DNA from: Olsenella sp. An293
Lineage (GTDB): Bacteria; Actinomycetota; Coriobacteriia; Coriobacteriales; Atopobiaceae
Assembly: GCF_002159495.1 (NCBI RefSeq)
Contig: NZ_NFIT01000013.1
Span: 1-64,000, forward strand
Direction of reading: 5' to 3'
Length of the DNA: 64,000 nt
This document shows positions 1 through 9,727 of this stretch, in pieces; position 1 is the first letter of the stretch, and each line of letters starts with the position of its first letter. A model generated the notes under the pieces. It had not been told where the DNA came from and did no database searches. It saw nothing but the letters and a program-made list of their open reading frames with translations. A program made the translations under genes and the position numbers.

Positions 1-63
1 GAAGAGGTCGGCAGCCTTCCTTCTCAGGGCAACATCGTATTTGACCCTCATGTCCTGCGCCAT
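1..63 (-). CDS. IS-type transposase N-terminus (partial, runs off window start)
   Basis: Only the first 21 codons lie in the window; the gene reads leftward off the edge. The start is the ATG at 63-61, preceded by GGGAGG six bases upstream. The visible protein (MAQDMRVKYDVALRRKAADLF) has the basic, helix-forming start seen in IS3-type OrfA helix-turn-helix proteins, which bind insertion-sequence ends. That family call is inferred from a very short stretch. It could instead be another small DNA-binding protein. The ribosome binding site lies inside a perfect hairpin. Confidence 0.45.
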   Translation of the reverse strand, partial: MAQDMRVKYDVALRRKAADLF

Positions 64-64
64 G

Positions 65-102
65 AAAAACCTCCCATTTCTCGTTGTCCAAGAAATGGGA
101 GG
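65..102 (-). terminator. Rho-independent terminator after gdhA that also covers the transposase RBS
   Basis: Arms 70-81 and 91-102 are perfectly complementary over 12 bp (AGAAATGGGAGG) with a 9-nt loop. On the minus strand they are followed by TTTTT, so this is a canonical terminator for gdhA. The 3' arm contains the GGGAGG Shine-Dalgarno of the transposase gene. Read-through transcripts would therefore fold the RBS into the stem, which would limit transposase expression from outside transcription. Confidence 0.8.
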
Positions 103-152
103 CAGTTCAAAGAGCTCCGGGGCGGCGCCAAGACGAAGGTTCCTCTCGCCCG

Positions 153-1805
<1,653 letters not shown>

Positions 1806-1919
1806 TGTGCGGATGTTTTGCGCTAGCGCGTCTAGCTGGAATTATGCAGACAATCTACCTGCGTCTAATTAGCCTATTGAGTCTATAAAGACCGTGATTT
1901 AACATGTAGTCAGGCCGAT

Positions 1920-1950
1920 ATTGCGCACGTATTGCGCACGCCATTGCGCA
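1920..1950. promoter_or_regulatory. Integrase arm-type binding sites, left end
   Basis: Three direct copies of ATTGCGCA start at 1920, 1931 and 1943, spaced 11 and 12 bp. A matching trio sits at the right end (14304, 14315, 14328). Repeats at both ends of an integrated element, just inside att, are the layout expected of arm sites bound by the N-terminal domain of the integrase. They lie 19 bp before the int start codon, so integrase binding could also repress its own gene. Confidence 0.7.
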
Positions 1951-1968
1951 TTTTTTGGAGGTGCAAAG

Positions 1969-3237
1969 ATGCAGGTAGAGGACAAGTTTACGAGCGTATC
2001 GATAAGACAATACGGGGACGAAAAGTGGCGCGCTCAGCTCATGTACAAAGATGAAGAAGGAAACTGGAAGAAAACGAGCCGCGTTCTGGAGACCACGGGG
2101 CGCGACACCGGGCGCAGCAAGCAGGTCTGGAAGGCCGCGAGCTACGAGGCGGAGGAGCTGCGGCGTGCGCTAAACGAGGAGGCGCGAGCCGCGCAGGAAT
2201 TGGCCGCGCTTGGCATCAGGCCGGGAGAGACCGTCTCCGACTACGTGAGCTTCTACATCGAGGGGAGGCGACCTCACGTCGAGCGCTCAACGGCTGCGGA
2301 GTACGACCGAATCCTCAGCAAGCTCATTGCTCCGGGCATTGGTTCGATTGGGCTAGACGCCCTCACACCGGACGATGTGCAGGGGTGGATTAACGCCCTT
2401 GCGAAGCAGTTCGCCCCCGTGACCGTTCGCAAGGCCCTCGTCCTTCTCCGCTCCGCCATGACTCAGGCAGTGGAGCGCGACAGGCTCGCGAAGAACCCGA
2501 CCCGTACCGTCAAAGCGCCGAAGCTGGAGGCACCGAAGCCCAACGCGCTGGACGAGAAGGGCCGAGCCAAGGTCGCTCAGTTCATCGCGATAGACCCCGC
2601 CACAAAGACCAACATCGGGTTTGCGCTCGCCCTCTACATGGGTCTGCGCGAGGGCGAGGTCTGCGGCCTCAGGTGGCGCGCCGTTGACCTCGAAGACAAG
2701 ACCCTCACCATACGCGAGACTATCGGCCACGAGGGAAGCAGGTGGTATCCCAAGGAGCCGAAGACGGACGGCAGCGCGCGGACGCTCCCCATCCCCGATG
2801 TTCTCGTCGCTGCCCTCAAAGCGCGGCGCGCTCAGATGAACGAGGAGCGAATGAGCACCGGGCGCGACCTCTCGATGCTGTACGTCATCGGCGGGGCCGA
2901 CGGCTCCTTCATGCAGCCGCACTACCTATCTAACCGATGGAGAAGGACGGCGGACGCGCTGGAGCTAATCGGCACCGAGGGTAAGCGGCCGACCTTCCAC
3001 GACCTGCGCCACACCTTCGCGACGGCTGCGATTGCTCACGGCGTGGACGTTAAGAGCGTGTCGAGCATGATGGGCCACGCAAACGCAGCAATGACCATGA
3101 ACACCTACGCGAGCGCCGACCCCGACGCGAAGCGGCGCGCCTCCGACGCCGTGGCAAGGGCGATTGAGGCGGAGGTCTCCCGCCACGCAAACGACGGGCA
3201 GATTCTGACGCTGGGCAGGACGGGGACGGAGGACTAG
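1969..3237 (+). CDS. int: Tyrosine site-specific integrase
   Basis: The 422-aa protein is a phage-type tyrosine recombinase that would insert and excise the element at tRNA-Gly. An N-terminal arm-binding region (about residues 1-65) precedes a SAM-like core-binding domain (about 75-165) and the catalytic domain (about 180-390). Visible catalytic residues are Arg227 (LREGE), His344 and Arg347 in HDLRHTF, His370 in MMGHAN, and nucleophile Tyr380 in MNTYA. The ATG at 1969 has GGAGG upstream; an earlier in-frame TTG at 1921 has no RBS and overlaps the arm repeats. The gene is adjacent to the left att site. Confidence 0.95.
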   Translation: MQVEDKFTSVSIRQYGDEKWRAQLMYKDEEGNWKKTSRVLETTGRDTGRSKQVWKAASYEAEELRRALNEEARAAQELAALGIRPGETVSDYVSFYIEGRRPHVERSTAAEYDRILSKLIAPGIGSIGLDALTPDDVQGWINALAKQFAPVTVRKALVLLRSAMTQAVERDRLAKNPTRTVKAPKLEAPKPNALDEKGRAKVAQFIAIDPATKTNIGFALALYMGLREGEVCGLRWRAVDLEDKTLTIRETIGHEGSRWYPKEPKTDGSARTLPIPDVLVAALKARRAQMNEERMSTGRDLSMLYVIGGADGSFMQPHYLSNRWRRTADALELIGTEGKRPTFHDLRHTFATAAIAHGVDVKSVSSMMGHANAAMTMNTYASADPDAKRRASDAVARAIEAEVSRHANDGQILTLGRTGTED

Positions 3238-3239
3238 CC

Positions 3240-3467
3240 ATGACACGAGCAAGGGCAACGCGGAACTGGAGCGAGCGCGGAATCGAAATGGTGCGCTCGA
3301 CGGACGAGGACGCGCGGATTGGCTTTCTGGTGAACGCCTACATGGCGAGTGACCCCAAAGACCGCAACGTGTTAATTGGAATGGCTAGCGACATGGCTCA
3401 GATGAACGCAGAGAGACAGGCGACAAACCCCGCCGCCGTCCTCCATTTCAGCGGGACGGAGGCGTAA
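3240..3467 (+). CDS. Small unknown protein next to integrase
   Basis: This 75-aa protein is not recognised. It begins two bases after the int stop, with GGAGG overlapping the end of int, and stops two bases before the next ORF, so all three genes are probably cotranscribed. It is charged, has no membrane segment or cysteine motif, and has a helical middle region rich in Met, Asp and Ala. Position suggests a helper of integration or of the next gene, but nothing in the sequence proves it. Confidence 0.6.
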   Translation: MTRARATRNWSERGIEMVRSTDEDARIGFLVNAYMASDPKDRNVLIGMASDMAQMNAERQATNPAAVLHFSGTEA

Positions 3468-3469
3468 CC

Positions 3470-4342
3470 ATGGCACAGACTCATTTGGTGCGCGAGGGCA
3501 TGCGGCCGCTCACGCAGGGATTCGCCGACGCCTACCGCGCATGGCTGGACAACTGGACCAAACGGAACAAGAGATTCAATCCGCTTGGCAAGGACGTGAC
3601 TCCCGAGCAGTTCGCCGAGGTGCTGGACGCGCTGGGAATCGAGCGGGAGGGCAGAGCGGAGTCTCTTGGCGAAGTTCTGGGCATCAGTAGTAGACAGGCG
3701 CGAAACATCTTGAGTGATCCATCCGTGTTGACAGAGGAGAGGCAGAGGATACTTCTCCGGCACGCTTCGCGGGCGTTCGCAGAGTCGTTTGGTGAATTCA
3801 GTTGTGCCAAGCAGGCTCTTGACGAAGACGAGCGATGCGGCGTGGATACGAGCGATAGCCAAGCGTGGGTTGATTGCTGCGACGAAAGGCTAAAAGCTAT
3901 CGAGTCCGCAGCGGAACTCCTTGGCTGTGACCATCTCCGCACAAGGGCCCAGGAGCGCGCCCGCGCCGAGTTCGTCGGTCGCGCGACAATCGAGGCGATG
4001 CACACAATGGACGCCCGCGACCGGGCGACGCTGTTCCGCGTGATGATGGGGATGCTCGACTCGTACAAGGGCAGCTCGGAGCGCGACCGCCGCGCGCGCC
4101 AGATAGCCGACGCACTGCGAAAGACAGCATACGGCACGCATGCGACGCTTGGCGACCTTGCCGACCTAATCGCATACGACTATGACGGCTACCTCGACCA
4201 TCTGGAGAGAGTGGAGCAGCAGTTGGATGAGGAAACCGGCGCGAACCTGATTGGCAGTCCATCACTCTTCGATTACTACGGGGCGGCAGACTCCGCAATC
4301 GAGACAACGGTCCTTAGCGAGTACTTGGGGCTGGACGGCTAA
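3470..4342 (+). CDS. Unknown 290-aa element protein with a possible helix-turn-helix
   Basis: The product is mostly alpha-helical and acidic/basic mixed, with no signal peptide or membrane span. Residues about 60-95 (SLGEVLGISSRQARNILSD) resemble a helix-turn-helix with a recognition helix, so a DNA-binding role is possible. The rest has no motif I can name. It follows the 75-aa gene by two bases and is the last gene before a 306-bp non-coding stretch, closing the integrase transcription unit. Codon use matches its neighbours in the element. Confidence 0.65.
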   Translation: MAQTHLVREGMRPLTQGFADAYRAWLDNWTKRNKRFNPLGKDVTPEQFAEVLDALGIEREGRAESLGEVLGISSRQARNILSDPSVLTEERQRILLRHASRAFAESFGEFSCAKQALDEDERCGVDTSDSQAWVDCCDERLKAIESAAELLGCDHLRTRAQERARAEFVGRATIEAMHTMDARDRATLFRVMMGMLDSYKGSSERDRRARQIADALRKTAYGTHATLGDLADLIAYDYDGYLDHLERVEQQLDEETGANLIGSPSLFDYYGAADSAIETTVLSEYLGLDG

Positions 4343-4394
4343 CATTTCGACAACGTAAAACGTTGGTTGAGGCAGAGACTTATTTTCAAGCGCG

Positions 4395-4441
4395 GAGGCG
4401 GAAGCGAGAGCCTGAGAATGCGGGCAAGTCGCTTCCGCCTC
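4395..4441. other. Long perfect hairpin in the 4343-4648 non-coding gap
   Basis: Arms GAGGCGGAAGCGA (4395-4407) and TCGCTTCCGCCTC (4429-4441) are perfectly complementary over 13 bp with a 21-nt loop. No T-tract follows on either strand, so it is not a standard terminator. Open reading frames through this gap lack ribosome binding sites and are probably spurious. It may be a structured RNA, a processing site or a protein target between the integrase unit and the replication unit. Confidence 0.5.
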
Positions 4442-4572
4442 TCTCAATGTGTGGGCGAGTGTGGCCAACTGACGGAAATATGCATCAGCGAACGGACCAA
4501 CATCGTTTCCGAATTGGCGATTTCATGCCTATCTACCTGCGTCTTTACAGTCCTCAACAACCGCTAAGCTCC

Positions 4573-4636
4573 AACTAGTCGCGACAAATCAAACATGGCG
4601 GCGAGGCCGGACGCGGCCAGACCGCAACGACTAGTT
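4573..4636. promoter_or_regulatory. Inverted repeat in front of the excisionase-like gene
   Basis: AACTAGTCG (4573-4581) and CGACTAGTT (4628-4636) form a 9-bp inverted repeat separated by 46 bp. The right copy touches the AGGAG ribosome binding site of the 4649 gene. The spacing is long for a terminator, so a pair of operator half-sites or an RNA stem that covers the RBS are both possible. The function is inferred from position alone. Confidence 0.4.
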
Positions 4637-4648
4637 AGGAGTATCACC

Positions 4649-4885
4649 ATGAGCGTTTCCACCGTGACAAACGACGTTGAGTCCAAGTCCCCTGTCCGCA
4701 ACGACACGAGCCTCCGCAGCACCCTCCCCGACCTCCTCGACACCAACCAGGCGGCGGCGATTCTCAACGTCACGCCCCGCACCGTCACCCGCATGTGCGA
4801 GCAGGGCAAGCTCAAGGCCGTGCGCGTCATGAGCCTGTGGCGCATCAACCGCGACCGCCTTCTCGATTTCGCGGGCCTCAACTAA
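4649..4885 (+). CDS. Excisionase-like MerR-type helix-turn-helix protein
   Basis: The 78-aa protein carries one helix-turn-helix domain of the excisionase/MerR-like type in residues about 29-75: DTNQAAAILNVTPRTVTRMC, then the basic wing ending RINRDRLLDF. Such proteins bend DNA at att sites to favour excision, or act as small repressors. The ATG follows AGGAG at a good distance; longer in-frame versions start inside the upstream inverted repeat. It ends 9 bp before the primase gene and is probably cotranscribed with it. Excisionase versus regulator cannot be decided here. Confidence 0.75.
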   Translation: MSVSTVTNDVESKSPVRNDTSLRSTLPDLLDTNQAAAILNVTPRTVTRMCEQGKLKAVRVMSLWRINRDRLLDFAGLN

Positions 4886-4894
4886 GGGCGGGAT

Positions 4895-7402
4895 ATGACA
4901 GGACGCGAGAACAAACACGCGGACCTTCCTAAGCTTCTCGCCGCTATCGACCCCCAAACGCTCACCTATGACGAATGGCTCAAGATTGGGATGGGGCTGA
5001 AGTCGGCAGGGTTTGGCGTCGAGGAGTGGGATGAGTTCAGCTCCCGCGACCCCGACCGCTACGAGCCCGGAGTGTGCGCGAGCAAGTGGGAGACCTTCAC
5101 CGCCGACGGAGGCATCAAGGGGGCAACCGTCGCTAAGATCTGCGCGGAGCGCGGCGTCAGCATCGGGAGCGCAGCAATCGCCCCGGTCAAAAAGCCCGAG
5201 CTGAACAAGTACGGTTTCACCGCAGAGGAAAGCCGGGCGCACCATCGCACGCTTATCGAGGAGTCGCGGCGCACTCTCCGGGACAGCGACGAGGCCAAGC
5301 GCCTTGCCGCACCCTACCTCTCCGCCCATTGTGGGATGACCGTCGAGGAGGCTATCGACGCGGGCCTTGGAGTGGTTGACGCCGACACCATCCGCCGCGC
5401 GGGATCATATAGCGACTTTACCGGGATGTATCGGGACGGCTACACCCGCCTTGTCTTCCCGGCGCGGGGCAGCTTCGATTACTACCACATCGACCGCGAC
5501 ATATCCGAGGGCTACGAGGAACGCGGCACCGATGAATATAAGACGGCGCACCGTGGTTATCGCAAGTACTCCAAGCCGCCCGCAATGAAGCAACCCAACC
5601 CGCTGAACCCTGACGCAATCCACGGGAAAGACGGCGTTTGCTTCGTTGTCGAGGGGTGGCCCGACGCGCTCGCCGTCGAGGCCGCGGGCTACCGAGCGAC
5701 CCCGGTCCTGTCGAGCAGCAGCAATGGCACGCTTCGGGCAATCGAGGCGCACAACGAAATCGAGCAGATGCGAGTTGTCCTCATGCTCGACAACGACGAG
5801 ACGGGACGCCCCAGCACCGAGAAGGCCGTCGCTAGGCTGGAGAAGAAGGGCGTTATCGCAATCCCGTTCGCGTGGCCCGAGGGCGCGCCCAAGGACGCCG
5901 GGGAGTGGCGCGCCGAGGACCCGGCGGGCTTCGCCTCAGCGCTGGGGGTGGCGCACGCCCAAGCGCTCGCCGCGCAGCCCAAGCTCAGCGTCGAGCCGAT
6001 AGACGGCTACTCGTTCTTTGACGAGGAGAGGCAGCCGCGAATCGAGGAGCTTGTCCAGTGGATGAAGGGAAGCACCGAGCTTGTGGCCGCCCTCAAGCTG
6101 AACGAGTGTGACGGAGAGTATTGGAAGCTCGCCCCAACGTCATGGGACCCCGACCCCACCCCACGCCCTTGGGACGATTCCCGCGACGGGGCGGCGGTCC
6201 GAATGGTGGTGGAGCACTACAGCACCAAGAAGGCGGACAGGCACAGCATACGGGACGCGATGGGCGTCTTCACGTCGGCGGTCGAGCATCGGTTCAACCC
6301 GCTTCGCGACGCAATTCTCAACCTCCCAAAAGTGGAGAAGAACACTGGCGGCGGGCTGAACGTGACCGAAACGGGAGAAGGGCCGTTCGGCATGGCCCCC
6401 CTCTACGATGGCGCTCCCACATGCCTTGGCAGCGTCTCACCCGCACCGCGCGGGATGGGCTACGCGCTCACCGACGAGGCGGGAAACATCATCGAGAACG
6501 TTACATGCGTGGCGGGGTGGACGCTCGCCCGATTCCTTGGCGCTACGCCGTGCCGATACACCTACGAGGTTGAGCGGGTGACGTTCCGAGCGATTATCGC
6601 CCGCGCGCTGTACCCGGGGTGCGACTTCCAGCTCATGCCGATACTCTACGGGGCACAGGGCATCGGGAAGGACACGTTCTGGAAGGCCTGTGCGCTCGCG
6701 CCGTCGCTGTTCGTCACGCTCGCGCGCGGCATGGACGAGAAGTCAATCTCGCAGGTCGCACCCGGACACTTGGTGGCCGATGTGGAGGAGCTAGCGGCGA
6801 TGAAGGGGACCAAGAGCCTTGAGCAGCTCAAGTCCGCCGTCAGCCGCAACAGCGACGTTAGGCACGTCAATTACCGTGGCGACTTCGACCTCTCCCGCTC
6901 ATTCGTCATGGTCGGCAGCACCAACAGCCGCGACGTTCTGAGCGACGAGACGGGAAACCGGCGCTTCCCCATCATCGAGTGCCACGCGACCAAGCGGCTT
7001 GCCGACAGTGAGCGCGAAGAGATGTTTAGGGCCGTGAGAATCGGAATCGCGGAGATGCTGGAGGAGCACGACCGCATCGGCAAGGATGGATTCCTCCGCC
7101 GACTCAGACTCCCGGACGCCGTTCTCCCAGACATGGCGGCCGCACAGGCCACATTCACCGAGGCCGACGAATGGGCAGAGAGCATACGCGAGTGGCTGGA
7201 TAGGGCAAAGCCGGAGATCACTTGTCGCGAGATGGCGGCAAAAGAGGCGCTTGGTATCCTCGCAGATGACTTCAGGACGATGCGACGGCCTGAGCAGAAC
7301 AGAATCTCGCGAGCGCTCGACTCCAGCCCATCCTATCGCCGAACGGGCAGGCAGAGGGTTCCCGGCTACGGAACCCTGACAGCGTGGAGGCGTAAGTCTT
7401 AA
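4895..7402 (+). CDS. Primase-helicase replication protein (PriCT/Toprim/VapE-type ATPase)
   Basis: The 835-aa protein looks like the replication initiator of the element. Residues about 15-70 resemble the PriCT_2 domain. Residues about 240-320 form a Toprim domain, with Glu253 in VVEGWPDALA and LMLDNDETG (Asp299, Asp301). A C-terminal virulence-associated-E helicase ATPase has Walker A GAQGIGKDT (Lys592), then an acidic Walker B-like VADVEEL and the sensor-like VGSTN. Such fused primase-helicases are typical of satellites and small prophages, where they act at a nearby origin. The iteron array begins 22 bp after its stop. There is no archaeo-eukaryotic primase motif that I can see, so priming by the Toprim part is inferred. 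Confidence 0.9.
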   Translation: MTGRENKHADLPKLLAAIDPQTLTYDEWLKIGMGLKSAGFGVEEWDEFSSRDPDRYEPGVCASKWETFTADGGIKGATVAKICAERGVSIGSAAIAPVKKPELNKYGFTAEESRAHHRTLIEESRRTLRDSDEAKRLAAPYLSAHCGMTVEEAIDAGLGVVDADTIRRAGSYSDFTGMYRDGYTRLVFPARGSFDYYHIDRDISEGYEERGTDEYKTAHRGYRKYSKPPAMKQPNPLNPDAIHGKDGVCFVVEGWPDALAVEAAGYRATPVLSSSSNGTLRAIEAHNEIEQMRVVLMLDNDETGRPSTEKAVARLEKKGVIAIPFAWPEGAPKDAGEWRAEDPAGFASALGVAHAQALAAQPKLSVEPIDGYSFFDEERQPRIEELVQWMKGSTELVAALKLNECDGEYWKLAPTSWDPDPTPRPWDDSRDGAAVRMVVEHYSTKKADRHSIRDAMGVFTSAVEHRFNPLRDAILNLPKVEKNTGGGLNVTETGEGPFGMAPLYDGAPTCLGSVSPAPRGMGYALTDEAGNIIENVTCVAGWTLARFLGATPCRYTYEVERVTFRAIIARALYPGCDFQLMPILYGAQGIGKDTFWKACALAPSLFVTLARGMDEKSISQVAPGHLVADVEELAAMKGTKSLEQLKSAVSRNSDVRHVNYRGDFDLSRSFVMVGSTNSRDVLSDETGNRRFPIIECHATKRLADSEREEMFRAVRIGIAEMLEEHDRIGKDGFLRRLRLPDAVLPDMAAAQATFTEADEWAESIREWLDRAKPEITCREMAAKEALGILADDFRTMRRPEQNRISRALDSSPSYRRTGRQRVPGYGTLTAWRRKS

Positions 7403-7424
7403 CCTCAGAAAATACGCGAGCGCC

Positions 7425-7725
7425 GTTACAGTTGTTGCAGTTCCTGTTGCAGTTCTCAGCGAGGGAACTGCAACAGGTGTTTTTGCAGGTAAAGCACCGG
7501 ATTTATCCCGCTTGTTACAGTTGTTGCAGTTCTTTTTCTAAAAAGAGGATAGGGATAGAAAACGACAGTGGAATACAAGGCAAAAGCATGTTGTTTCCGT
7601 ATCTCATATGGTTTTCGAGAAAACAACTGCAACAACTGTAACAACTGCAACGCATGGTCAGCTACCTGCGCTTTTGTCGCTCAAGCTGTTACACACCTGT
7701 TGCAGTTCCTGTTGCAGTTCTCAGC
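7425..7725. other. Iteron array, putative replication origin of the element
   Basis: The 479-bp gap after the primase gene holds eight copies of GTTGCAGTT: plus orientation at 7434, 7446, 7523, 7699 and 7711, minus at 7466, 7625 and 7643. Three copies of the variant GTTACAGTT lie at 7425, 7514 and, inverted, 7634. A 27-bp double-iteron unit is repeated exactly at 7434-7460 and 7699-7725. An A/T-rich stretch lies between them (7532-7620). Iterons beside a primase-helicase gene are the classic form of a replication origin. Origin function is inferred. The remaining 150 bp to the next gene show only a short CCACCC-GGGTGG palindrome. Confidence 0.75.
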
Positions 7726-7881
7726 ACTTTGGGGATGAACCCACCCTGGGTGGACACGCGCGAAAGGCGGCAGATTGGACGGAGGTAATCGCTAAGCGGC
7801 GCAGAACGCCGAATGACGGCGGTTCCCGGCCCCTCGGGGCATCCGGTCGAGGTCGCCCGTTCTAGGGCCTCATACGGCGTT

Positions 7882-8805
7882 CTACGAGGCCGCTTTCTCG
7901 TTCGAGGCCGCCTTCTCGCGCTCGGCGGCGCGGCGCTCAAGTTTCAGGGCGTTGTTGAAGTTGATGCGGCAGTCACGCGAGCAGTAGTCGGCGCTTCTCT
8001 CGCGCTTGCGCACAGGCTTCGCGGGGCGAGGCGTCCCATCGTCCGCATACGGTTCGTAGCGCTGGTATTGGAACGGCTCATGGCAGAACTTGCACGGCTT
8101 CACCGGCTCGGGGTCTAGCGCCACGCGGCACAGGTCGCCGAGGGCGACGGCGAGCGCCGGGGCCGAGCCCTGCGAGTCGGACCAACCGCCGAGGGGCATT
8201 AGCGGCATGGCGTAGCGCGAGAGTGCGCGGCTAACGTAGCGGCACGCCTGCCCGAGCACATTCTCGCGGTAGCTGCCGGGTTTCGGGTAGCATCCCTCCA
8301 TCTTCGCGTCTATCACGGTGCGCGCGGCCCATTGGCAATTCTCAAGGGCCGCGCGGGCCTCTCTCTCGGCGACGAACGAGCCGCCGAGCGCCGCCGTCTC
8401 CCCCACGGCCTCAGCCTCATACAGCGCGGGCTCATACATGACGAAAACCCCGGTCATAAGTGGATCGCAGAGGTCGAGGGCTAGGCACGGATCGCTGTTC
8501 GGGAAGAACGGCGACACGCGGGCAAGGGACGTGGCGAGGCCCCACGTCTCCATGAAGTCGAGGCACGCCCCGCGGTCGGAAACGTCGAGATGGTAGAGGT
8601 CGCTGAGGACGCCCGAGCGGAACAGGTCATATATCGGCGTCTCCTCGCGCTCCACCTCCTCGCGCCCGGTCACGCGAAAGGCGGCCACGCCCCCCACGTT
8701 GTCGGGCTCGAAGGTCAGCCGGAGCAGCTTCGTCGCGGCGTCAATGCCCACGGGGGAAGAGAAATGCGGCTCCTCGCGGTGGCGGTTTTCGTCCTTCTTG
8801 CTCAC
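7882..8805 (-). CDS. Unknown protein with C-terminal four-cysteine zinc finger, opposite strand
   Basis: The 307-aa protein is the only gene of the element on the minus strand. The GTG start has an excellent RBS (AGGAGG, six bases away). The first 220 residues match nothing I recognise. Near the C-terminus CKFCHEPF and, about 40 residues later, YCSRDCR provide two CxxC/CxxxC pairs, as in small treble-clef or ribbon zinc fingers, followed by a basic helix. This suggests nucleic-acid binding. It faces the XRE regulator across a 106-bp divergent promoter region, a usual place for accessory or immunity genes in phages and satellites. A role in defence or helper interference is speculation. Confidence 0.75.
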   Translation of the reverse strand: MSKKDENRHREEPHFSSPVGIDAATKLLRLTFEPDNVGGVAAFRVTGREEVEREETPIYDLFRSGVLSDLYHLDVSDRGACLDFMETWGLATSLARVSPFFPNSDPCLALDLCDPLMTGVFVMYEPALYEAEAVGETAALGGSFVAEREARAALENCQWAARTVIDAKMEGCYPKPGSYRENVLGQACRYVSRALSRYAMPLMPLGGWSDSQGSAPALAVALGDLCRVALDPEPVKPCKFCHEPFQYQRYEPYADDGTPRPAKPVRKRERSADYCSRDCRINFNNALKLERRAAEREKAASNEKAAS

Positions 8806-8830
8806 GTTTTGCCTCCTAGATACCTGTATT

Positions 8831-8856
8831 TGTAGACGCGCTACTGTGCGTGTACA
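8831..8856. promoter_or_regulatory. Candidate operator between divergent genes
   Basis: TGTAGACGCG (8831-8840) and TGCGTGTACA (8847-8856) form an imperfect inverted repeat, 8 of 10 positions, with a 6-bp centre. It sits in the 106-bp region between the zinc-finger gene and the XRE regulator, where a repressor of this family would bind. Binding is inferred. Confidence 0.4.
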
Positions 8857-8911
8857 AGTTCATTCTAGCATTAGTCATGGGCACGACCACGAGAGAACGG
8901 AGGCAGGGGCA

Positions 8912-9169
8912 TTGGCAGCAACCACACGTTGCGGCGACTTCTTCGCGGATCGCGTAACGCGACTGAGGTTCGAGCGCGAGAGGCGCGGGCTCACGATCGC
9001 GGCGCTCGCCCGCGTGGCATGGATGAACAGCGCGGACGTTTCCAAGATGGAGCGCGGGCGCGTCCTCCCGTCGAGGGAGCAGGCGCAGCGCATCGCGGCG
9101 GCGCTTCGCTGGGAGGGGCCGCTCGAGGAGCTGTTTGAGCCCATCGGCGCCGGGGAGGCGAGCGCCTAG
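8912..9169 (+). CDS. XRE-family transcriptional regulator
   Basis: The 85-aa protein is a single Cro/C1-type helix-turn-helix domain: LRFERERRGLTIAALARVA, then MNSADVSKMERGRVLPSREQ as recognition helix and third helix, and a short acidic tail. A TTG at 8912 is chosen because GGAGG lies 8 bp upstream and the domain is then complete. An ATG inside the second half of the domain would truncate it. It probably controls the element switch through the divergent promoter region. Its stop overlaps the start of the next gene (TAGTG). Confidence 0.8.
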   Translation: MAATTRCGDFFADRVTRLRFERERRGLTIAALARVAWMNSADVSKMERGRVLPSREQAQRIAAALRWEGPLEELFEPIGAGEASA

Positions 9170-9531
9170 TGGCAGACCTTCGCGGCATCGGGGCCGAGGA
9201 GCGCCGGTTCATAGCCGAGTGGCTGCGCGTGAGCCTCAGGGGCTACCGCGTGGCCGAGGGCTTCGCGGACGGCGCTCCGTGCGTATACGTTCAGGTCATG
9301 CGCCCGGACGATTGCGGAAACGGCCTTGTCTGCTTCGAGGTCTACGTCTCGTGCTCCTACAGGCGCAAGGGGCGCAGGGAGGCGGCCACGCGCGAGGTTA
9401 CGGCTGCGCTAAGGGCGCTCGCTCACGTCGGGCGCTATGAGGAGTGGGGAGTCTACGAGCCTACCGAGTTCGCGGGCGAGTCCTCAGTCCTCGCTATCGG
9501 ACACCGCCGAATGGGCGGGCAGGACTTCTAG
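9169..9531 (+). CDS. Unknown small element protein
   Basis: This 120-aa protein begins with a GTG overlapping the XRE stop by one base, so the two are translationally coupled. It is basic, with no membrane segment. The beta-rich middle (PCVYVQVMRP, CFEVYVSCSY) followed by a helix suggests a small alpha/beta fold. I do not recognise the family. Its coupling to the regulator suggests early expression, perhaps an anti-repressor or partner, but this is inference. Confidence 0.6.
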   Translation: MADLRGIGAEERRFIAEWLRVSLRGYRVAEGFADGAPCVYVQVMRPDDCGNGLVCFEVYVSCSYRRKGRREAATREVTAALRALAHVGRYEEWGVYEPTEFAGESSVLAIGHRRMGGQDF

Positions 9532-9545
9532 AGAAAGAGGCACGA

Positions 9546-9725
9546 ATGAGCGTCAACAAGATCATGGGCGAGGTTCGCGGCAAGCTCGCGGAGGCCGAGA
9601 AGGGCGTCCGCCTCAGCCAGTGGCCGGACACGGACGAGGGCCGCGAGAGCGCCGTCTCGTTCCTTGAGGCCGTGGACGCGGACGTTCGCGGCGCTATCTC
9701 CGCGCTCAAGGGCGAGGAGGGCTAG
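9546..9725 (+). CDS. Unknown 59-aa element protein
   Basis: The ATG is preceded by GAGG at good distance and the stop is two bases before the next gene, so it belongs to the same transcript. The protein is almost entirely helical and acidic at the C-terminus. No domain is recognised. An alternative upstream start would overlap the preceding gene without an RBS. Confidence 0.55.
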   Translation: MSVNKIMGEVRGKLAEAEKGVRLSQWPDTDEGRESAVSFLEAVDADVRGAISALKGEEG

Positions 9726-9727
9726 GG

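Noticed and set aside
1853-4544. Exact 14-bp repeat ATCTACCTGCGTCT at 1853 and 4531, with a partial match at 7662.
   Set aside because: A 14-bp match is expected by chance in a 64-kb window; only its location in non-coding parts of one element makes it mildly suggestive.
4363-4578. Two short overlapping open frames in the gap after the 290-aa gene.
   Set aside because: No RBS, they overlap a perfect hairpin, and the translations do not look protein-like.
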